DNA of 64,000 nt from positions 1-64,000 of the forward strand of contig JBBPSI010000092.1 in NCBI GenBank assembly GCA_038093515.1, written 5' to 3'. The position numbers were made by a program, and so were the translations under genes. Positions 57,999-64,000 of this stretch are shown in pieces. Source of the stretch: Butyriboletus loyo. Taxonomy: Eukaryota > Basidiomycota > Agaricomycetes > Boletales > Boletaceae. The number at the start of each line of letters is the position of its first letter. The stretch's first letter is position 1. A model generated the notes under the pieces. The model did no database searches. It worked only from the letters and a program-made list of their open reading frames with translations, and had not been told where the DNA came from.

Positions 57999-59631
57999 CG
58001 TGAACGCGATCGTAGCTGATTCTTGACTGATTCTTGATGAGTGAACGTAAAGTGCGTGTGTGCGTGAGACGGCGTAAAGCCTTCGTGACAAAAAGCCAAA
58101 GTAACCGGCTTTGCGCTAGAGAAAGAAACAAGGCGTCAAGTCTTGAAGAGCGAGAAGAAAAAGTCAGTGCAATGCCTGGAATTAAGTGCCAGAATTTAAA
58201 CCCGGAACCAAACAATTTCCACCCACAACGCCAAACAATCATGTCTATCGATGTAACGCGCTTATGTGCACGTGATTTGATTTCTTAATCACGTGAATGA
58301 CTCATTTAGATTGGATGACCAATTGGCATCTTTGGCAGATTGATCATTCACAGGGGGGCGGGCCGAGAAGCTGCGAAGGGGTCGCCTTCGGAACCCACCC
58401 AAGGGGTGACAGCACGACAACGCAACTTGACGCAACGCGCTACCTGCCTGCAACACACCAACACGCCCAACACCCTCACTCGGCATACACACACAGTCAC
58501 CCGCACCCCTCGCCTCGGAGCCCATAGGAAACCACTGGCAGTGATCTGAATCGTGATCACGATGCGATGGACACGCAATCGTGTTTGTATATAGGTCAGT
58601 AGTGACAGATCTTTTTATTTCGAATATATATATGTATTCCACTACCTGGTGCGCCCGCGTCTTCTGCCATCTACTCGATGAATGTTACGTACGTCTCACA
58701 TGCATGGCAACAGTCCGCTCTGCGGTCCTTCGCGGGAGATACACTTGCTTTCAAAAGTGTTTTTGTCCCGAACAATAATGAGCTCATGCGTGGTCATTAT
58801 ACCTCGAAAACTTGAATTACAGAACCCATGTCCTCCGTCGGGGATAAGTCGGCTCTCTTCCTGGTGGTTAGTTCCCGGCAGTGGGGTCACTCATCGCCGT
58901 TTTTTATCGTTTTACTCGAATTTCTTGAGTCTGGCGAGCTGCATTTTGATCAACAGCTGCGGTGATCTCGCGTATCCGCCAGCGTCTCTGTAGCAGAGAA
59001 TTCGCGAACTTGAAGGGACTAATTTTTAAGTTTGACCCCCGCTCGGCTGACAAGGGAAATAAGTCCCGCTGGTCACAACGGCTGTCTTCTGAACTCACTC
59101 CCATCCCTGAGGCGGCAAAATTACATCAACGATGCGGTATGAAAAGAACAATCCATTTAAAAAGGTAATCAGTCGAGCACCGCATACAAGCATCCTGGTA
59201 CTCGTGAATTGCCAAACCAAGCTTGGGCTTGATTAGAATTCAAGGAACCTCTATCGGGATGAGGCACTTCCCATGCAGCCGTGCACCGAACATCGCAACG
59301 GAGTTGCGACATTGACACCAGGCGGGCGCTACTAAAGAACCCGTCCCTTCCAGCTGGGACTCCTCGATCGATTCCTGCAGAACTTGGACACAGCTTCCTC
59401 AGCAAAGCCATGTAGCATCTTCTTTACACCGTTGGCCCAACAGTTACTTTCAATATTTGGGCATTCAAAACCACCGCATCACTATATTACGTCACTCTTG
59501 GCTGTGCTTATACGTATACGATTCTTTCCACTTCGTGCCTTCATCTCGCAGTTTTCCGACCTAGCCCTGAAATCGAAATTCGCGATGGACTGTTTCTTCG
59601 CCCTTGTTCGCATCCCTTATCCCAGGTTCAC
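57999..59631. other. Divergent intergenic region, 1.63 kb
   Basis: Holds the promoters of both membrane protein genes. Contains an inverted repeat with two CACGTG boxes (58269-58295), a perfect 14-bp palindrome ATCGTGATCACGAT (58550-58563) and a CA/CCC-rich tract near 58445-58515. No gene found. Confidence 0.5.
58269..58295. promoter_or_regulatory. Inverted repeat with two CACGTG boxes
   Basis: CACGTGATT (58269-58277), nine-base loop, AATCACGTG (58287-58295). CACGTG is the known core of bHLH sites (Cbf1/Pho4 type in yeasts). It lies 270-300 bp upstream of the seven-helix protein's ATG. Confidence 0.5.
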
Positions 59632-60948
59632 ATGTACATTCCCGACATATCTAGCATCCTCCAACGTCGCTCGATGGTTGCGGCTACGCTGCCACTTGAC
59701 AAGTCAAAATTTACCCTCGACACATCAGGTGTCGCGGGCGTTTTTGGCGGAGACGAGGCTGTCTCGGCCATGGCCACCGTCCATGTCTACGAGAGCAGGC
59801 GGTGGTTAGGGTGGTACAACTCTCCGGGATCATATCAGATTGCTAAACGATATGGCCTTCTCGCAAAGTCAAGGTTTTTCGACGGTTTTTTCCCCGGTGT
59901 CCACACTGATCCCGCCACATTATTCGAATTGGATGGCTTGGAAGGTCCAAAGTTCAGAGCTGCCCACTCAGGTAGCATCATCGAGAAGACCGGGCACTTG
60001 GCTGCCCTCTTCATGCAAGAGTGCTCTACTCTGGAAGGAAAGGTCGTTGAGGGGAGAAAAACACAGGCCGTTGGAGTCACGATTGCCGAGCTCAACCACG
60101 CCCCCGTACCTTACATGTTCCCCCAGCGCATCAACGCGTACTCCCCCATCTTTGCCACCATCCCTATCTCCGTCAGTATCGGCACCTGCATTGCGTGTGG
60201 TGTTTTTCAAGATTGGTATTCGTTCTCGTTGATCCTCTTTGGTATCCTCACAAGTGGTCTCTCCTGTCTCGTCATCGGCTCGGGAAGGTTTGTGTTCAGT
60301 CATCCCGATCCCGCCAAGGGGTCCCCCCCTGGTGATGGTATTCTTGGTTCGGATAGGGAGATCGTCTTGCTCAAGGGCGCAGAGGGTGCGGTGAACTCTA
60401 TCACCCGCGGCATGTTCTCTCTCAGTTTCCCCAGCGAGCCCCACTACAAAAACATCGGATGGTGTTCCGTCCTTCTCACTATCCAATTCATCGCTCAGCT
60501 ACTCCTTATCCCCCAATGTTCCCTGTTCGGCCAAATGATGTTTGTCGCTTCGCTCGGTGTCTCTTGGATTTACAATTCGTGGCTGTCCTCCTTGGACAAG
60601 GAGAAGATTCAACGGGACATTCTGCTCAGCAATGTACTCCAGCAACCGGTCTTGACCAAGTATTCCTTGGGCACGCGCACGACCATGGTGGTCTTCGCCC
60701 TCCTCGTCCTTGAGCCTGAAGAACCGAAGAAGATGCTTGACGATCTTCTCCCCAACGACACCAAGGTTTGGAGGTATTGGAAGGAGAGGGTCGTGCGGCG
60801 GCTCTTCGACAAGGAAAAGCTCGAGTTTGGCGAGTCAGACTGGGAGTTGGATGAGTTTAGTTCACAAGAGAGGTCCCTGTTGCAGACACTGTACGGCGAT
60901 GCTCAGGCAGCTTACGGTGGTTATGTCCATCATGTCGCTTCCAAGTGA
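59632..60948 (+). CDS. Basidiomycete integral membrane protein of unknown function, 438 aa, single exon
   Basis: An intron-free frame, unusual in this window. The N-terminal 165 residues are soluble (VFGGDEAVSAMATVHVYES, GWYNSPGSYQIAKRYGLLAK). Four hydrophobic helices form two hairpins: about 180-228 (IPISVSIGTCIACGVFQDWY, FSLILFGILTSGLSCLVIG) and about 283-325 (SVLLTIQFIAQLLLIPQ, MMFVASLGVSWIYNSWLSS). Between them is a loop with PAKGSPPGDGILGSDREIV and EGAVNSITRG. The C-terminus is soluble, ending DAQAAYGGYVHH. As I recall, the family is expanded in agaricomycetes without known function. The start at 59632 gives the usual short leader. A spliced upstream exon (ATG 59586, donor-like AG|GTTCAC) cannot be excluded. 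Confidence 0.85.
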   Translation: MYIPDISSILQRRSMVAATLPLDKSKFTLDTSGVAGVFGGDEAVSAMATVHVYESRRWLGWYNSPGSYQIAKRYGLLAKSRFFDGFFPGVHTDPATLFELDGLEGPKFRAAHSGSIIEKTGHLAALFMQECSTLEGKVVEGRKTQAVGVTIAELNHAPVPYMFPQRINAYSPIFATIPISVSIGTCIACGVFQDWYSFSLILFGILTSGLSCLVIGSGRFVFSHPDPAKGSPPGDGILGSDREIVLLKGAEGAVNSITRGMFSLSFPSEPHYKNIGWCSVLLTIQFIAQLLLIPQCSLFGQMMFVASLGVSWIYNSWLSSLDKEKIQRDILLSNVLQQPVLTKYSLGTRTTMVVFALLVLEPEEPKKMLDDLLPNDTKVWRYWKERVVRRLFDKEKLEFGESDWELDEFSSQERSLLQTLYGDAQAAYGGYVHHVASK

Positions 60949-62034
60949 TCTTATACCCATCTATTTTTCGGAAAGTGCTACCGGAAGTTATCACGCTTGC
61001 GACCTATCAATACCATGTTCCAAGCTCTACATTTAGTGACGTCACTTTCCACTAGCTGCTTTTCATGCCTTGTTTCTTGTGGTTTTTGGTTACTCCCTGT
61101 TGTTCTGATGTATATAGTAATAATGTCTATGCATCCTCCGAAATAAGGCCGTCGAACTAGACGCAGCAGTGCCGGTCCGTCCAAGAGTGGCCTCAAGAGA
61201 GTCTATATTACCGTGCTTGGCTTGCCAGTCCTACCCGATGCCACGAGCAACTACAAAGTGGAGTAGCTGGCCAACTTTGACGGGTCCGAAGCTGTCCCAA
61301 ACGGTCGAGGGATTTACTTCCGAGCTAGTATCCGGGTCCGGACATAAATTGGCCGCAAGCTTGATTAAACGGGTACTTAGAAGAAGACTGCCCACGATAA
61401 ATGATAGTATACTTGAGTGGAGTGATGAAGTCGTAAATCAGTACAGAATGTCGAGCAACGAAACTTGTACATGGGAAGTAATTAGTAACAGGCTGGGCCT
61501 GCCGGTCACTGTCGCCGGTTTCAAGTTGAAGATACGGATATGTCGCAACTGAGGTAAGCTGTAGACAGTTTCGTTTGGGGTGCAGGCTTGTGATCCAATC
61601 TTGCGCAGGAATCATACTCGTCTGTCACATTCATCCTAGTGACGCACACTACTGCTGTGCAGCGCACAGCTTGTCAATTTGTCCAGTTAAACATACGTGA
61701 TTAGTCCAGTGATCCAGTCATGCAGCTTTGGGTGATGTTCTGCACCTCCAATTTAGCTTAGACAGTAGCGTAACCGTGCCGATATCAGTATGATGCAATG
61801 AATAATGCCATGTACAGAGTATACCTAATTCTTTGAGCTTGGATTTCGGTCGCAGAGAAGGCACCAGAGACGTTATGTCCGAAGGAGTGCAGATCTATAC
61901 AATCCATTCCGAAGCCAACAAGAACAGCAAACTGCAGAGACTAAGAATTGACTGAGCTCAGAGCTGTCAGAACAGTCAAGCTAGCCATGTTTATATGCCA
62001 AAACTAAGACCATTCACTTCGTGTTCCTGGGAAT
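60949..62034. other. Convergent intergenic region, 1.09 kb
   Basis: 3' flanks of the four-helix protein gene (plus) and DUS1 (minus). A 127-codon plus-strand frame at 61169-61552 shows no family resemblance and no splice partners, so I leave it uncalled. Confidence 0.5.
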
Positions 62035-63885
62035 CTACAAGGATAATGGAACCGCAGTGAAGGTTGTCAACTTCACCCGTTTGGCGTCTTCTTGTCGACT
62101 CTCGCTCTGCTTCTCATCCTCACCCTCACCTTCATCCTCTGATTCACGTCTGGCGTCCGAAGCATTCATGCGTTTCAGCTCCTTCTTTGTCATATTCTCA
62201 AAGGACGTGGATTGTACGCGGAAGTAGGGTTGGGCAAGCCAGTGCGGAAGAATTTTCAGCCCGGTCGTAGGCACTAGTTTGATCAACTCCTCCACGGGGA
62301 GACCCTCCGCGTCCTTCGCATCGCGCTTAGATCCCAATCATGGTCCCACACCCAAGAGTCAAGGCGAGAAAAGTAAAGGAGAGGAAACGCTGTCAGCCAC
62401 GTAAAATTCCATGCACGATAACGTGGGGTGCTCACGTCCATCCGCTGCTTCATCTCTCGTACCACGTCCACATATCGTTCCACCGACCTTGGACCCCGGA
62501 TTTTGCTAAGCTCGTCCCGCAAGTCGGTCTCCCGTGCGAGAGCAGGCCGTAGCAGCTTGAATAGGTGGCCTTTGACCGCGCTTAGTGGCGCCGGTGTCTT
62601 TAGGCCCTGTACTATCTCCAGGTACTCGAGGGCTAGGTCTGCGTGTGGGAGGTGCAGTCCCATATCAAACGTGTATCTCGTTCGCGGGACGAGCGACTCC
62701 CTCATATCCGTACTGATACCATCACCTATGCTTGCCGACGCGAACAACGCTGGGTTATACAGCTGCCCTTCCGCCGACATCACTGCATCCGCGCCCGTCT
62801 CCGCCAAACACCGCTCGATGTCAGAATGGTACAGGATATTGCCGTTTGCAAAGACAGGTACAGAAACGGCCTCTTTGACGGCGCGTATCTTGGCCCAATC
62901 TGCCAATCCAGCGTTTTGACCACGCTGCTCGCGAAGACGGCCGTGGCAGGTGAGTATTTGGGCACCTGCACGCTCAAGCATGCGTGCATATTCAACCGTC
63001 TTTTCGATGGTGGGAAACACACGAAACTTGGCTGTGACTGGTACTCTGAGCTCCCGATGCAAAGTATTGACTTTTTTGGGGGTGAAGAAAGAGGTCAGAA
63101 CAATGGTTGAAGGAAGAATAATGAAGGACTTGACTTACTGAGCTTATAAATCAAGTTCCAATCGTCCATTAGAAATGCCCCATAGTGTCCAGATCGAGCG
63201 ATCTCTTGTGGACATCCCAGGTTCAAGTCGATCGCATCACAGTGGTCTTGAAGTACTTGTGCAGACTCGAGTAATTGCTCGGGATCGTTGGCACAGAATT
63301 GAATGATGAGGGGGCGATCAGCAGGTCCACCTTCCTCACCATGAGAGAGATCGAAGAATTTGTCGCGGTAACCCTTCTTTCCTTTATTAAGGCAGAACAT
63401 CTAGGGTGTGAACCAACAACGATATATCGCACATCAAACATAGCGTGGTGTCAGTGGATCATATCCGCCCGAAACGACGCTGGTTTTACCTTGGCGTTGA
63501 TCATCGGAGTATATACGAGCTGCAATGGAGGTCAGTATATGGAGAAAGTCTAGTGGGGAAAAACAGCTCACCTGTGCACCATACCGCCGTGCTAAGATCC
63601 TCCATGGCTACTTTACCATCAACCGCCAATAACCATGCAAAAGGGCCGAGTTAAATCAATCCCAGTTAGCTCCCAAAATACAGAAAAGTCACACGATGCA
63701 CAACGCACCAGCTCGCTCTGGTCCACCATAGGTGCGACGACATACTTTGGACTACCGAGCACCGTTCTATAGAACTCGTACCCCGCGAGTTTGTGGAATG
63801 ACGGTCCCAATCGCGAGATCTGCGATGATATTGGTATGGGTGCCATTGCTGGGATGTGTCTGGACCCGACCATGACGGCCGCCAT
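62035..63885 (-). CDS. DUS1: tRNA-dihydrouridine synthase, DUS1 type, 476 aa, 6 exons
   Basis: Exons 63885..63709, 63607..63572, 63519..63490, 63400..63139, 63070..62436 and 62325..62035. The FMN enzyme reduces uridines in the D-loop of tRNA (positions 16/17 for yeast Dus1). Seen here: [52 protein letters not shown], the catalytic Cys in LNLGCPQ, Lys in TAKFRVF, the HGR motif, FANGNI and SAEGQLYNP. The C-terminal tail is acidic and then basic. Introns of 101, 89 and 110 nt are longer than average here. The last one should be checked. The start could also be a Met four residues later (63873), giving a shorter leader. Confidence 0.92.
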
Positions 63886-64000
63886 GTTGCAGGAAAGACG
63901 CTGTGCACGAAGTATTGTGGGAAGGACGTTGGTGAAATTGAGGAAATGAGTGATGCATTGCATGCAAACGCGGAGTCGGATTTGCGTGTCAATTTTAGGA

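Noticed and set aside
61169..61552. 127-codon plus-strand frame after the four-helix protein gene
   Set aside because: No recognisable family, no splice signals that extend it, and ordinary intergenic composition.
1..64000. CRISPR arrays, insertion sequences, rRNA or bacterial operons
   Set aside because: The window is eukaryotic nuclear DNA. No regular spacer arrays, transposase motifs or rRNA sequences were seen.

Overview
This is nuclear DNA from a filamentous basidiomycete, most likely an agaricomycete. Genus is not determined. The evidence is dense protein-coding genes on both strands, almost all interrupted by 45-70 nt GT-AG introns with CTAAC/CTRAY-like branch sites, very small exons (down to 3, 13, 14 and 22 coding bases), compact promoters, and proteins of fungal type (CHS5, Mgm101, Hos2/Rpd3-type deacetylase). 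Exon joins were worked out by hand from reading frame, splice signals and family conservation. There are no transcripts behind them.

Layout. 1-10.2 kb: coiled-coil protein, small PPxY membrane protein, class I histone deacetylase, exomer protein CHS5 (all minus), then a cysteine-rich protein of unknown role (plus). 10.2-11.9 kb: no supported gene, one diverged repeat pair. 11.9-17.1 kb: profilin (plus), a conserved acidic protein and a CCCH/FG nucleoporin of the NUP42 type (minus). 17.2-22.9 kb: three members of a small secreted protein family in tandem on the minus strand, the first one a pseudogene, the other two in a duplicated unit of about 2 kb. 23.3-30.0 kb: thioredoxin-fold protein and a small unknown protein (minus), PCI protein of the CSN12/PCID2 type and a vWA protein (plus), COX6 (minus). 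30.5-43.2 kb: two nearly identical GNAT acetyltransferase genes flank MGM101 (minus), a gamma-tubulin complex protein and a type I methionine aminopeptidase (both plus). 43.2-64 kb: a possible broken gene, NUP188, TAF4, a seven-helix membrane protein (all minus), a four-helix membrane protein (plus) and the tRNA dihydrouridine synthase DUS1 (minus).

Most genes are single-copy housekeeping loci with no operon-like logic. They cover chromatin and transcription (HDAC, TAF4), the nuclear pore (NUP42-like, NUP188), secretion and the cell wall (CHS5), actin (profilin), microtubule nucleation, mitochondria (COX6, Mgm101, probably the MetAP) and RNA modification (DUS1). The evolutionarily active parts are the secreted-protein tandem array at 17-23 kb and the GNAT pair at 30.6-32.8 and 41.1-43.2 kb, where near-identity over about 2.1 kb stops abruptly inside the last exon, as expected for gene conversion. 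I did not find a convincing new multi-gene system. The strongest leads are these two duplicated loci and one clear plus two prob­able or possible GC-AG introns.
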